Shown here in pieces: positions 45,709 through 54,782 of a DNA stretch of 64,000 nucleotides (position 1 is the stretch's first letter; every line of letters begins with the position of its first letter). The notes beneath the pieces are model-generated. The model did no database searches, was not told the DNA's origin, and saw nothing but the letters and a program-made list of their open reading frames with translations. The stretch is from NCBI RefSeq assembly GCF_900188125.1, contig NZ_FZOW01000003.1:124001-188000 (forward strand), in the 5' to 3' direction. A program made the translations under genes and the position numbers. Origin of the DNA: Rhodococcoides kyotonense. Lineage in GTDB: Bacteria; Actinomycetota; Actinomycetes; Mycobacteriales; Mycobacteriaceae.

Positions 45709-47205
45709 ATGACGGACCAGGCCGAATACGTCGAGACTCGCACCTTCGACAGCCTCGATCCACGGACAGCAACCGTGCTCGCCAGCTACCCGATCGCCGG
45801 ACGAGACGAGGTCGACGCCGCGGTCGCGCGCGCTCGCTCGGCCGCCCGGTGGTGGGACGTACAGGGCTTCACCGGACGCAGGCGCTGGCTGCTCGAATTC
45901 AAGAGGGCGATTGCCAAGGACGCCAACGCCCTGGCCGACGTCATCGCAGCCGAGACCGGCAAGCCCGACGAGGACTCGCTCCTCGAGGTCATGATGGGCG
46001 TCGAACACATCGACTGGGCGTCACGCAATGCGGAGAAGACGCTGAAGCAGCGCAAGGTATCCGCTGGGCTGATCAGCGCCAACCAGCAGGCGTACGTCGG
46101 CTATCGGCCGTTCGGGGTCGTCGGCGTCATCGGGCCGTGGAACTACCCGCTCTACACGCCGATGGGATCGATCGCGTATGCCCTCGCTGCAGGCAACACC
46201 GTCGTGTTCAAGCCCAGCGAGCTCACACCCGGAGTAGGCGAATGGCTTGCCCAGAAATGGAATTCGCTCGCCGCGCCGCACCCGGTGTTCCAGACGATCA
46301 CAGGTGACGGCTCCACCGGCACCGCACTGTGCAGAGCGGCCGTCGACAAGATCGCCTTCACCGGGTCCACCGCGACCGCCAAGAAAGTCATGGCGACATG
46401 CGCCGAAACACTGACTCCCCTCGTCGCCGAATGCGGCGGCAAGGACGCCATGCTCGTCGACGCCGATGCGAATCTCGATGCGGCAGTGGAATTCGCGACG
46501 TTCGGCGCCATGGGCAACGCAGGCCAGACATGCGCGGGCGTCGAACGCATCTACGTCGCCGCGCCCGTCTACGAGAAGTTCGTCGACAAACTCGCAGCCG
46601 CGGTGACCGCGCTGAAGCCCGGCGGTGCCGCGACGTCGTCGTACGGTCCGATGACGCTCGGGAAGCAGAGCGACATCGTCCGGTCACAGATCGAAGATGC
46701 TCTGTCGAAAGGCGGGCATGCCGTCGTCGGCGGTCTGGAGTCGCTGCACGGTCCGTACATCGATCCGGTGATCCTCACCGACGTTCCCGAAAACTCCACG
46801 GCGATAACCGAAGAGACGTTCGGCCCTACCGTCGTCGTCAACAAGGTTCGCGACCTCGACGAGGGCATCGAACGGGCCAACGCGTCGTCGTACGGGCTCG
46901 GCGCTTCGGTGTTCACGAAGGATCCCGCTGCAGGCCGACGCGCGGCCGAGAAGCTCGATTGTGGTGTCGTGACGGTCAATTCGGTGTTGGGGTTCGCCGG
47001 AATCCCGGCGTTGCCGTTCGGCGGAACCGGCGACTCCGGCTTCGGCCGCATCCACGGAGCCGACGGTCTGCGAGAATTCAGCACCGTGAAATCGCTCGCG
47101 GTGCAGAAGTTCTCCGCGCCGTTGAACCTACTGACCATGCAGCGCAAAGCGCGTGATCTGAAGATTTCGGCGCTCATGCTCAAACTCCGCCACGGACGGG
47201 GCTGA
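45709..47205 (+). CDS. Aldehyde dehydrogenase
   Basis: 498 residues of the NAD(P)-dependent ALDH family: VGVIGPWNYPLYTPMGSIAYALAAGNTVVFKPSE, FTGSTATAKKVM, catalytic Glu in VAECGGKDAM, Cys in GNAGQTCAGVERIY and the C-terminal LPFGGTGDSGFGR. ATG 45709 has GGGAGGG upstream; longer in-frame starts overlap the operator. It probably oxidises a fatty or terpenoid aldehyde to the acid. The MpaB-like gene follows after 3 bases, so an oxygenase-aldehyde dehydrogenase route is possible (inference). Confidence 0.95.
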   Translation: MTDQAEYVETRTFDSLDPRTATVLASYPIAGRDEVDAAVARARSAARWWDVQGFTGRRRWLLEFKRAIAKDANALADVIAAETGKPDEDSLLEVMMGVEHIDWASRNAEKTLKQRKVSAGLISANQQAYVGYRPFGVVGVIGPWNYPLYTPMGSIAYALAAGNTVVFKPSELTPGVGEWLAQKWNSLAAPHPVFQTITGDGSTGTALCRAAVDKIAFTGSTATAKKVMATCAETLTPLVAECGGKDAMLVDADANLDAAVEFATFGAMGNAGQTCAGVERIYVAAPVYEKFVDKLAAAVTALKPGGAATSSYGPMTLGKQSDIVRSQIEDALSKGGHAVVGGLESLHGPYIDPVILTDVPENSTAITEETFGPTVVVNKVRDLDEGIERANASSYGLGASVFTKDPAAGRRAAEKLDCGVVTVNSVLGFAGIPALPFGGTGDSGFGRIHGADGLREFSTVKSLAVQKFSAPLNLLTMQRKARDLKISALMLKLRHGRG

Positions 47206-47208
47206 CCG

Positions 47209-48132
47209 ATGGACATCTCACCTGCACGCGGCCGCTACGGGTGGCTACGCCGCATCGAAGAACTCGACCCGGTCCAGGACTGCCACACCATTCACCGCAT
47301 CACCGCGGGATACGAGTTCCCGTGGGACTACCAGCGCGCGCTCGAGTTCGCACTGTTCCGAACCTATTGCGTACCCAGCATTTCCGCGCTGCTCGAGAAG
47401 ACCGGCGAATTCGCGAACCGTCCCCAGAAACGCTACGACGACACCTCACTGTTGATGGCCGAGATGCTCGAACACGGCTACGACTCTGCGCGTGGACGCG
47501 AGTCTTTGCGGATGGTCAACCGTATGCACGGGCAGTACGACATCTCGAACGACGACATGCTGTACGTCCTCACCACGTTCATCTACGAGCCCATCGAGTG
47601 GATCGACACGTACGGGTGGCGACGACTGCATCCGAAGGAGCGACTCGCGACGTTCCACTTCTACCGAAACGTGGGAATCCGCATGGGAATCAAGAACATT
47701 CCCGAGTCCTACACGGAGTTCGCGCAGTTCAAACTCGACTACGAGTTACGCACGTTCCGTTACACCGAGGACAACCACAAGGTCGGCACGTACACGCTCG
47801 ATCTGTTCTGCTCGTGGTTCCCGACGCCACTGCACCCCGTCGTCGAGCAGGGTGTCTACGCACTGATGGACGACCGGATGGCGAATGCGTTCGGCTTCCC
47901 GGCAGGGTCCCCGGCGATCAGGCGCGTCGCCGTGACGAGCCTGCGCGCGAAAGCCCGCGTCGAGCGATTCTTTCCGACGCGCAAGCACTCACGCACCACC
48001 GACGACGCAGGGAACAAGACCTATCCCGGCTACCCCGGCAACTACTCACCCAAAGATCTGGGCGCCATCACCTGCCCCTATTCACGCGAAGGCGCTGTCA
48101 GCCCACGCATCGAGAGCCCCGCGAAACTCTGA
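47209..48132 (+). CDS. MpaB/DUF2236-family oxygenase-like protein (copy 3)
   Basis: 307 residues. YEFPWDYQRALEFALFRTYCVPSISALLEKTGEF, then RYDDTSLLMAEMLEHGYDSARGRESLRMVNRMHGQYDISNDDMLYVLTTF, the hallmark of one MpaB branch, with EPIEWIDTYGWRRLHPKERLATFHFYRNVGIRMGI. It is a different branch from copies 1 and 2. It starts 3 bases after the aldehyde dehydrogenase stop, a two-gene operon. The last 51 bases overlap the facing hydrolase gene. Confidence 0.9.
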   Translation: MDISPARGRYGWLRRIEELDPVQDCHTIHRITAGYEFPWDYQRALEFALFRTYCVPSISALLEKTGEFANRPQKRYDDTSLLMAEMLEHGYDSARGRESLRMVNRMHGQYDISNDDMLYVLTTFIYEPIEWIDTYGWRRLHPKERLATFHFYRNVGIRMGIKNIPESYTEFAQFKLDYELRTFRYTEDNHKVGTYTLDLFCSWFPTPLHPVVEQGVYALMDDRMANAFGFPAGSPAIRRVAVTSLRAKARVERFFPTRKHSRTTDDAGNKTYPGYPGNYSPKDLGAITCPYSREGAVSPRIESPAKL

Positions 48133-49146
48133 CGACTGCGGTAGCGGCGCGTAGATGTCGAAGCCCGTCGCGGGCAGCGGGCCCAGCTCGCTCAGCATGT
48201 GCGAGCTGTTGGCGAACCGCGCATAGTCGACGTCGGTGCCTGCGAGCGCCTCTGCCAGCACGTCGGTCTGCCCGCACGAGACGTTGAGGTCCTTGTCGGA
48301 GCAGGTCAGAAGAACGTCGGTGCTGGACGGCAACGCGCCAGCCAGCACGGCCGGGTCCAGGGCGTCGGCTTCGGTGAGGAACTCCGCGCTCGCGTCGTCG
48401 AAGCCGACCGGCGCCAGGAACTCGTCGTCGGGATACGGCAGCGGCTCACCCGCCCGCAGCGCGGTGATGGTCTCGTCGAGGCGCGCACGCACCTGGTCCG
48501 CGTCGGCGGGAGTCGCCTGCCCGGTGGACACCGCGAGATCGAGGTTCCGGTTCAGCTGGGCATGCAGCAGGTCGAAGTAGCGGATGGACAGCGGCGCCAG
48601 CAGACCGAGATTCCCGACGTCCACACCCCGGTCAGCCAGGGCCAAAGCCGTCAGACCGCCCTCGCTGTGGCCCAGGACCGCGAAATTGTCGCCGGTGGCG
48701 CCTGTCTTGTCGGACAGCAGAGCCGCAGCCGCCTCGGCCGCGTCGACCTGCTCGGTGAAGCCCGGAAGGTTCGCCGGGTCGAGCCCCTCGGTCCCGGTGC
48801 GACCGGTGCCGATCTTGTCGAACCGCAGCGTCGTGATGCCACGCTGGGCCAACGCGTCGGCGATGTAGGAGATGGTGTTGGGAGTGATGTTGCCTGCGGC
48901 GGCGTTTCCGTTGCGATCGATGGGTCCGCTGCCGGGCAGAAGCAGTGCGGCCCCGCGGCTTTCCCCGATGGCGGGCCGGAGGCTGCCGTAGAAGGTGATG
49001 CCGTCGGAGACGAATTCGACCTCGGTGTCGACGGCCGCGTCCGGTGACCACGGGACGTCGATCGGGGCCGCGGTCGCGGTGGCGCCCCCGGCGAACAGCA
49101 GAAGAGATGCGGACAAACCGGCCACGAGCCCCCGAGAAACAGACAT
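48082..49146 (-). CDS. Secreted alpha/beta hydrolase
   Basis: 354 residues. A signal peptide (MSVSRGLVAGLSASLLLFAGGATATAA) is probably cut after TAA. The mature part shows LLLPGSGPIDRNGN, nucleophile Ser in VLGHSEGGLTAL, Asp in LTCSDKDLN and His in NSSHMLSELG. It resembles exported serine esterases or peptidases with GHSEGG. ATG 49146 chosen; TAACGT lies 7 bases before it, suggesting a leaderless mRNA. GTG 49155 is possible. The 3' end overlaps the convergent MpaB-like gene by 51 bases. Confidence 0.87.
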   Translation of the reverse strand: MSVSRGLVAGLSASLLLFAGGATATAAPIDVPWSPDAAVDTEVEFVSDGITFYGSLRPAIGESRGAALLLPGSGPIDRNGNAAAGNITPNTISYIADALAQRGITTLRFDKIGTGRTGTEGLDPANLPGFTEQVDAAEAAAALLSDKTGATGDNFAVLGHSEGGLTALALADRGVDVGNLGLLAPLSIRYFDLLHAQLNRNLDLAVSTGQATPADADQVRARLDETITALRAGEPLPYPDDEFLAPVGFDDASAEFLTEADALDPAVLAGALPSSTDVLLTCSDKDLNVSCGQTDVLAEALAGTDVDYARFANSSHMLSELGPLPATGFDIYAPLPQSSEFRGALDAWADSAFA

Positions 49147-49171
49147 ATGGGGCACGTTAGCAAACCCCCTC

Positions 49172-49211
49172 GTGAGTGTTTATGTATAGCCCTCTATACA
49201 TTTTCACTCAC
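49172..49211. repeat. Diverged palindromic element copy H
   Basis: Arms GTGAGTGTTTATGTATAG (49172-49189) and CTATACATTTTCACTCAC (49194-49211), three mismatched positions, loop CCCT. Layout and loop match the GTGCACGAAAATACATAG family, but both arms have changed. Unlike the others it lies between divergent genes, 26 bases from the hydrolase start and 43 from the DUF808 start. Confidence 0.7.
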
Positions 49212-49254
49212 ATAGGATGGTGGGTACTTTCCGAACGAATTCAGGAGGCCCACG

Positions 49255-50205
49255 ATGGCGGGTGGACTCGTCGCACTTCTCGACGACGTTGCCGCGCTCG
49301 CGCGTCTGGCTGCGGCCTCGATCGACGACGTCGGGGCAGCAACCGGCAGGGCGACAGCCAAGGCAGCAGGCGTCGTCATCGACGATGCGGCAGTGACGCC
49401 CCAGTACGTACGCGGCCTCGCCGCCGAGCGTGAACTTCCGATCATCAAGAAGATCGCGATCGGCTCACTACGCAACAAGCTGCTGATCATCCTGCCGATC
49501 GCATTGTTGCTCAGCCAGTTCCTCCCGTGGCTGCTGACACCGATCCTGATGCTCGGCGGCTGTTACCTCGCATACGAGGCCGTGCACAAGATCTGGGGCG
49601 CACTGTTCGGCCACGGAGATCATCACGAGGAGGACGACGGACCGCGTGACGAGGACAGTGTCGTGTCCGGCGCAGTGCGGACCGATCTCATTCTGTCCGC
49701 CGAGATCATGGTCATCGCGCTCGACACCATTGCATCCGAAGGCTTTTGGAGCCGACTGATCATCCTCGCAGTCGTCGCCGTGGTCATCACCGTCGTCGTG
49801 TACGGCGTCGTCGGGCTGATCGTGAAGATGGACGACATCGGGCTCCGGCTGGCCGAGAAGTCGTCGGGATTCGTCGAGAAGTTCGGCCGCGGACTCGTCA
49901 AAGCGATGCCGAAGGTCATGTCCTTCCTCGGCGTCGTCGGCACGGCCGCCATGCTGTGGGTCGGCGGGCACATCCTGCTGGTCGGTATCGACGAACTCGG
50001 CTTCCACCCACTGTACGAATTGGTGCACCACGGCGAGGACGCGGTGCACGACATCGCCGGTATCGGACCCGTGCTCGCGTGGATCGTCAACACCCTCGCC
50101 TCGGCGCTGCTGGGACTGGTCGTCGGTACGATCATCGTCGCCGCACAGCTCGGGGTATCGAAGGTTCTCGCCAAGCGTCGCCAGGAGCGTCCGGCCACGA
50201 AGTAG
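49255..50205 (+). CDS. DUF808 (YedI-family) membrane protein
   Basis: 316 residues. It starts MAGGLVALLDDVAALARLAAASIDDVGAATGRA, the family hallmark. KAAGVVIDDAAVTPQYVRGL follows, then five or so membrane helices (about 80-110, 165-190, 200-220, 235-265, 285-305). Cytoplasmic membrane protein of unknown function. ATG 49255 is preceded by AGGAGGCCCACG, a strong ribosome site. It ends 10 bases from the stop of the convergent regulator gene. Confidence 0.93.
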   Translation: MAGGLVALLDDVAALARLAAASIDDVGAATGRATAKAAGVVIDDAAVTPQYVRGLAAERELPIIKKIAIGSLRNKLLIILPIALLLSQFLPWLLTPILMLGGCYLAYEAVHKIWGALFGHGDHHEEDDGPRDEDSVVSGAVRTDLILSAEIMVIALDTIASEGFWSRLIILAVVAVVITVVVYGVVGLIVKMDDIGLRLAEKSSGFVEKFGRGLVKAMPKVMSFLGVVGTAAMLWVGGHILLVGIDELGFHPLYELVHHGEDAVHDIAGIGPVLAWIVNTLASALLGLVVGTIIVAAQLGVSKVLAKRRQERPATK

Positions 50206-50215
50206 CCCCAGACAC

Positions 50216-51397
50216 TCAACCCAACAGCACCGCCGTCATCACTGCCTGAATACGGGCCACGGTCGCGTCGGAACGGTCGAAACGCACGGTCCGCCCGACG
50301 TCGAAGACGATGCCCAACGCCGCGTGCACCAGGAACCGCGACGTGACGACGGACAGTTCGGGGCGCGCTTCCCTGAGCAACTCCGCCCACCGTTCGATGT
50401 TCTGCCGCTGCACGTTTCGGAGGCCGGATCTCTGGTCTGTAGGCAGATTGCCGATCTCCGCGAAGTAGACGGCAACCAGTTCGCTCTGCCCGAAGGTCAG
50501 CTCGGTGTACAGCCGACAGAGAACACCGACCGCGCTGACTGGATCGCTCGACTGCGCAAAGGCCTCCTGCAGTGTGTCGATGAGCCGCTCGTTGGCACGG
50601 TGGAACGCCGCTGCCAACACTTCCGACTTGCTGGGAAAATACCGATACACACTCGACGCGTTGATACTCGCTGCGGCACCGATGTCCTCGATGCTCACGT
50701 CGTGGTATCCGTGCCGATAGAACAACAGGATCGATTCCCGCAGCAGCAGTTCACGTTTCGAATCGTCCACCTCGCGCGTGCCTCGAGGCTCCGCGGGTCC
50801 CGACTCGGGTAGATCGACCCGCAACACCGACCACGCCGCGTCGAGAATCATCGTTTCGATCTGCTTGGCGGACAACGCTGTTCGATGCGCCGTGATACTG
50901 GCGACGACGCTGATGGCCGCCGTCGCGAGGAGTGCCGCATCGGCGTCCGACAGCGATGGTCGCACGTCCTGCAGGGGCGTCTTCACACGATCGTGCAGCA
51001 CGTATATCTTCTCGCGCAGCACGGTTTTGTCGTCGCCGACGAGGTACCGCCCCTCCCACCGATACAACCCGCCCGTGCGACGGTTGTCGATCGTCGTGCG
51101 AATGACGGCGGTCATCACTGCATCCAATCGGCCTTCCGCATCAGGAGCCTGAACCGCGTCCGAATCCGTTGCCACCGTCAGCAGATCGGCAAGCCGCATG
51201 ACGCTGTGCAGGAACAACGCGTATTTCGTCGGGAAATGACGATAGAGAGCCGGTCCGGAAATGCCGACCGTCGCGGCGATGTCGTCGATACCGACCGGGT
51301 GATACCCGCGCTCACTGAACGCCTCCGCGGCAGCCGCGAGAATCTGCGCTTTGCGATTCCTCGGGCGACGTCGCGGTGTGGTCGGGGTGTCCGTCAT
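50216..51397 (-). CDS. Tandem TetR regulator, Mce3R-like
   Basis: 393 residues made of two complete TetR units in one chain. First helix-turn-helix at about 15-60 (ILAAAAEAFSERGYHPVGIDDIAATVGISGPALYRHFPTKYAL); second at about 220-265 (LLLRESILLFYRHGYHDVSIEDIGAAASINASSVYRYFPSKSEV). Each is followed by a ligand domain. Single-chain double TetR proteins are rare; Mce3R of M. tuberculosis (about 400 residues), repressor of the mce3 operon, is the known example. Here it is divergent from the echA-fadD-yrbE-mce operon, 118 bases away, which is the expected target. Confidence 0.88.
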   Translation of the reverse strand: MTDTPTTPRRRPRNRKAQILAAAAEAFSERGYHPVGIDDIAATVGISGPALYRHFPTKYALFLHSVMRLADLLTVATDSDAVQAPDAEGRLDAVMTAVIRTTIDNRRTGGLYRWEGRYLVGDDKTVLREKIYVLHDRVKTPLQDVRPSLSDADAALLATAAISVVASITAHRTALSAKQIETMILDAAWSVLRVDLPESGPAEPRGTREVDDSKRELLLRESILLFYRHGYHDVSIEDIGAAASINASSVYRYFPSKSEVLAAAFHRANERLIDTLQEAFAQSSDPVSAVGVLCRLYTELTFGQSELVAVYFAEIGNLPTDQRSGLRNVQRQNIERWAELLREARPELSVVTSRFLVHAALGIVFDVGRTVRFDRSDATVARIQAVMTAVLLG

Positions 51398-51455
51398 CGG
51401 TGGCCTCGTCTCGTTGCCCGTCGATCTTCATCCTAACGACCGTCCCCGTCAACCC

Positions 51456-51485
51456 TTGACAGCCAGCCGAATCAGCGAGTTAAGT
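51456..51485 (+). promoter_or_regulatory. Candidate promoter of the mce operon
   Basis: TTGACA (51456-51461) and TTAAGT (51480-51485) spaced by 18 bases, ending 30 bases before the echA start codon, in the divergent region facing the Mce3R-like gene. Confidence 0.55.
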
Positions 51486-51515
51486 TAGCGGCAATTCGCA
51501 CGGCAGGAGCATTCG

Positions 51516-52313
51516 ATGACCTTGCACCACGCGCTGGACGCAGGAGTACTGACACTGCGCATCGATCGACAAGACCGCATGAACGCACTCGACGGCCCGA
51601 CCGCCACCGCGCTGATCGACGCCCTCGGAGCGATCGAAAGAGACGTTCGCGTCGTCGTCCTCACCGGCACCGGCAACGCCTTCAGCACCGGCGCCGACAT
51701 CGCCGAGATGGCCGCATCTCAGCCGCGTACGCCGGAGGAACATCGTATGGCCGCCGAGGAGACGATGCAGACGGCGTCGACACTCGTCCGTGCCGTCATC
51801 GACGCACCGGTTCCGGTGATCGCGCAGGTCAACGGCATTGCTGCGGGCATAGGCGCATCGATGGCACTCGCGTCGGACCTCGTCTACGCCTCGGAGGACG
51901 CATCGTTTCTACTCGCGTTCACCACCGTCGCACTGATGCCCGACGGCGGCAGCAGCCTGCTCGTTCCCGCCGCGATCGGGCGTGTCCGCGCGTCGGCGAT
52001 GGCGCTGCTGGCCGAGCCGATGACGGCCGCCGACGCCGAATCGGCCGGGTTGATCAATCGCGTTCTGCCGCCCGACGATCTCGGTAGTCACGTCGAAAAA
52101 ATTGCGCGACGGCTGGCCCGCGGCCCGCGACGTGCCCTCGAACTCACCAAACGCGCGCTGACGGCGTCGACTCTCGCACTTCTCGACGACGCGTTCGAGC
52201 GCGAGAGACAAGGACAGACCGAACTGCTCACTGCCCCGGAATTCAGGGAGGGAATCAACGCCGTGCTCGACCATCGACGACCGAGCTTCGAACGCGAATC
52301 ACCACAAACTTAG
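51516..52313 (+). CDS. Enoyl-CoA hydratase/isomerase (EchA type)
   Basis: 265 residues of the crotonase fold: LRIDRQDRMNALDGPTATALIDAL, the oxyanion region AFSTGADIAEMA and QVNGIAAGIGASMALASDLVYASEDASFLLAF. The second catalytic position (usually Glu-Gly) is TVALMPDGGSS, with Asp in place of Glu, typical of isomerase or less standard members. ATG 51516 has AGGAG upstream. First gene of the mce operon, 105 bases before fadD. Confidence 0.92.
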   Translation: MTLHHALDAGVLTLRIDRQDRMNALDGPTATALIDALGAIERDVRVVVLTGTGNAFSTGADIAEMAASQPRTPEEHRMAAEETMQTASTLVRAVIDAPVPVIAQVNGIAAGIGASMALASDLVYASEDASFLLAFTTVALMPDGGSSLLVPAAIGRVRASAMALLAEPMTAADAESAGLINRVLPPDDLGSHVEKIARRLARGPRRALELTKRALTASTLALLDDAFERERQGQTELLTAPEFREGINAVLDHRRPSFERESPQT

Positions 52314-52418
52314 AGGCGCTACACAGTGCAGAAATGCCGATAGCGATTCCCCCTCGGACCGACCATGCCGCATGTACGCTCATCATCGACATCCCACCCT
52401 CGACGGAGAGGAAGAGCG

Positions 52419-53969
52419 ATGGCCGCCCACTCGGACGAACTCCATCGATCCATTCGCAACAACTGGAACAACCAGGTACGACGCCATGCCCTCATGCAGC
52501 CCGACGCCGTCGCGCTGCGGTTCCAGGGGCAGTCGGTCTCGTGGGCCACACTGAACGATCGCGTCGCTCGATTGGCACAGGTGTTGTCCGACAGCGGAAT
52601 CGACTACGGCGACAGAGTTCTGATCCTCATGCTCAACCGGCCCGAGTACCTCGAAACGGTTCTGGCGATCAATGCACTGGGCGCGCTTGCGGTTCCGGTC
52701 AACTTCCGTATGACGCCACCCGAGGTCGCATACCTCGCCGAGAACAGCGGCGCGACGGTCGTCGTCACCGACGACACCCTGTCGCCCTTGGCGGACGCGG
52801 TTGTAGCACAGGTCGATTCGCTGGTGCGAAAGATCACGGCAGGCGAGGACTACGAAAGCCTGCTGCAGGCAACCCGACCCGCAGAACCCGTCGACGTGCC
52901 CGACGACGCACCCGCCCTGATCATGTACACGTCCGGTACCACGGGACGCCCGAAAGGCGCTGTGCTGACGCATTCCAACATGCAGGCGCAAGCCCTCACC
53001 TGTATTCGCGCATTGCAGATGCACGGCGTCGACGAGGTCGGGTTCTGTGCATCCCCGATGTTCCACATCGCCGCCCTCGGAAGTCTGGCGCCCAGCCTCG
53101 CTCTCGGGATCCCGACGGTCGTCTACCCGGTCGGTGCATTCGATCCTGCCACTCTGCTCGACGTGCTTTCCGCGGAGGGGGTCACGACGCTCTTCCTCGT
53201 CCCGGTTCAATGGCAGGCAATGTGTGCCGAACAGTCACGCAACCCGAGAAAGCTTAATCTGCGGGTCATTTCGTGGGGAGCAGCACCCGCGTCGGACACG
53301 ATCTTGAAAGCGATGGCCGCGACGTTCCCCGATGCGCTCAACGTCGCCGTGTTCGGTCAGACCGAGATGTCGCCCATCACGTGCGTTCTCGACGGCGAGG
53401 ACGCGCTGCGCAAGCTGGGATCGGTCGGACGCGTCATTCCCACCATCGCCGCACGCATCGTCGACGACGACATGAACGACGTCGAACCAGGAACGGTCGG
53501 CGAAATCGTCTATCGTGGACCGACTTTGATGCGTGACTACTGGCAGAATCCCGACGCGACCGCCGACGCGTTCCACGGCGGCTGGTTCCACTCCGGTGAT
53601 CTGGTGCGGCAGGACGAGGAAGGATTCGTGTTCGTCGTCGACCGCAAGAAGGACATGATCATCTCGGGCGGAGAGAACATCTACTGCGCCGAGGTGGAGA
53701 ACGTCCTGTTCGGACACCCACGCATCCTGGAAGCTGCGGTCATCGGACGCCTCGACGACAAGTGGGGCGAAGTACCCGTCGCCATCGTCGCACTGAACGA
53801 CGACGGTCCTGATCTCGCGCTGGACGAGCTGTCCACATGGCTCGGCGATCACCTGGCGCGCTACAAGCACCCCAAGGAACTTGTGATCGTCGACGCGTTG
53901 CCACGCAACGCAAGTGGCAAGGTCGTCAAAGTTGCTCTGCGCACGACGTATTCGCCGACGCCCGCGTAG
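52419..53969 (+). CDS. Fatty-acyl-CoA synthetase (FadD type)
   Basis: 516 residues. AMP-binding motif IMYTSGTTGRPKGAVLTHSN, VFGQTEMSP, GWFHSGDLVRQDEEGFVFVVDRKKDMIISGGENIYCAEVE and the C-terminal catalytic Lys in PRNASGKVVK. It activates a fatty or sterol-derived acid to its CoA ester through an acyl-adenylate. ATG 52419 follows GGAGAGGAAG. It precedes yrbEA by 3 bases, like fadD5 ahead of the mce1 operon of M. tuberculosis, so it probably activates the lipid imported by the Mce complex. Confidence 0.94.
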   Translation: MAAHSDELHRSIRNNWNNQVRRHALMQPDAVALRFQGQSVSWATLNDRVARLAQVLSDSGIDYGDRVLILMLNRPEYLETVLAINALGALAVPVNFRMTPPEVAYLAENSGATVVVTDDTLSPLADAVVAQVDSLVRKITAGEDYESLLQATRPAEPVDVPDDAPALIMYTSGTTGRPKGAVLTHSNMQAQALTCIRALQMHGVDEVGFCASPMFHIAALGSLAPSLALGIPTVVYPVGAFDPATLLDVLSAEGVTTLFLVPVQWQAMCAEQSRNPRKLNLRVISWGAAPASDTILKAMAATFPDALNVAVFGQTEMSPITCVLDGEDALRKLGSVGRVIPTIAARIVDDDMNDVEPGTVGEIVYRGPTLMRDYWQNPDATADAFHGGWFHSGDLVRQDEEGFVFVVDRKKDMIISGGENIYCAEVENVLFGHPRILEAAVIGRLDDKWGEVPVAIVALNDDGPDLALDELSTWLGDHLARYKHPKELVIVDALPRNASGKVVKVALRTTYSPTPA

Positions 53970-53972
53970 ACC

Positions 53973-54782
53973 GTGAGCTTCGAACTCCCCGTCGCGCGGG
54001 GTCCCGGGCACGATCTCGCCAACCAGATCGGTGGCCTCGTCGCATTCTCCGTCACCGCGGTGCACCGCACCATCGTGACCGTTCTCCGCGGGCGACTGTC
54101 ACTCGTGGAGACCGTCACTCAGGCAGTGTTCGTCGCACGCGTCTGCACGGTGCCTGCTCTGCTGTTGATGCTTCCCATCGGAGTGTTGATCGCGGTGTCG
54201 GTCGGCTCTCTGGCCGGAAGGCTCGGCGCCGGAGCGTATTCCGGCGCGGTCGTCGCGTTCGTCGTCGTCGGGCAGGCCGCTGCACTCGTCTGCGCCCTGA
54301 TGCTCGCGGGCGTCGCGGGTTCCGCGATCTGCGCCGACCTCGGCTCCCGCACCATTCGGGAAGAGATCGCCGCGATGGAGGTCATGGGGCTCGACGTCGT
54401 CGAAAGGCTCGTCGTGCCACGGCTCGTCGCGTCCATGGCAGTCGCACTGGCCATCTGCGGCATGGTCACCGTCGTCGGCGTCGGCGCGTGCTTTTTCTAC
54501 CAGGTGTTCGTCGCGGATCAGTCCGCCGGCGCATTCCTGGCGACGTTCAGCGAATACGGCCGCGTGTCCGATTTCGTGATGGCGATGATCAAGTCGGTGT
54601 GCTTCGCGGTGACGTCGACGCTCGTCGCGTCGTTCAAAGGTCTGCACGCCAAGGGCGGGCCGAGCGGGGTCGCCGACGCCGTCAACGAGGCTGTCGTACT
54701 GGCGTTCGTCGTCGTATTCGTCGTCAATACCGTTCTGTCGCAGCTCTACTCGGTCGTCGTTCCTGCCGTCGGGACGTACTGA
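53973..54782 (+). CDS. Mce transporter permease YrbEA (MlaE family)
   Basis: 269 residues. MlaE-type permease with about five helices: ETVTQAVFVARVCTVPALLLMLPIGVLIAV, DLGSRTIREEIAAMEVMGLDVVERLVVPRLVAS (cytoplasmic coupling helix) and SFKGLHAKGGPSGVADAVNEAVV near the C-terminus. GTG 53973 comes 3 bases after fadD. Forms the inner-membrane channel with YrbEB; the ATPase (MceG) is usually encoded elsewhere. Confidence 0.94.
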   Translation: MSFELPVARGPGHDLANQIGGLVAFSVTAVHRTIVTVLRGRLSLVETVTQAVFVARVCTVPALLLMLPIGVLIAVSVGSLAGRLGAGAYSGAVVAFVVVGQAAALVCALMLAGVAGSAICADLGSRTIREEIAAMEVMGLDVVERLVVPRLVASMAVALAICGMVTVVGVGACFFYQVFVADQSAGAFLATFSEYGRVSDFVMAMIKSVCFAVTSTLVASFKGLHAKGGPSGVADAVNEAVVLAFVVVFVVNTVLSQLYSVVVPAVGTY

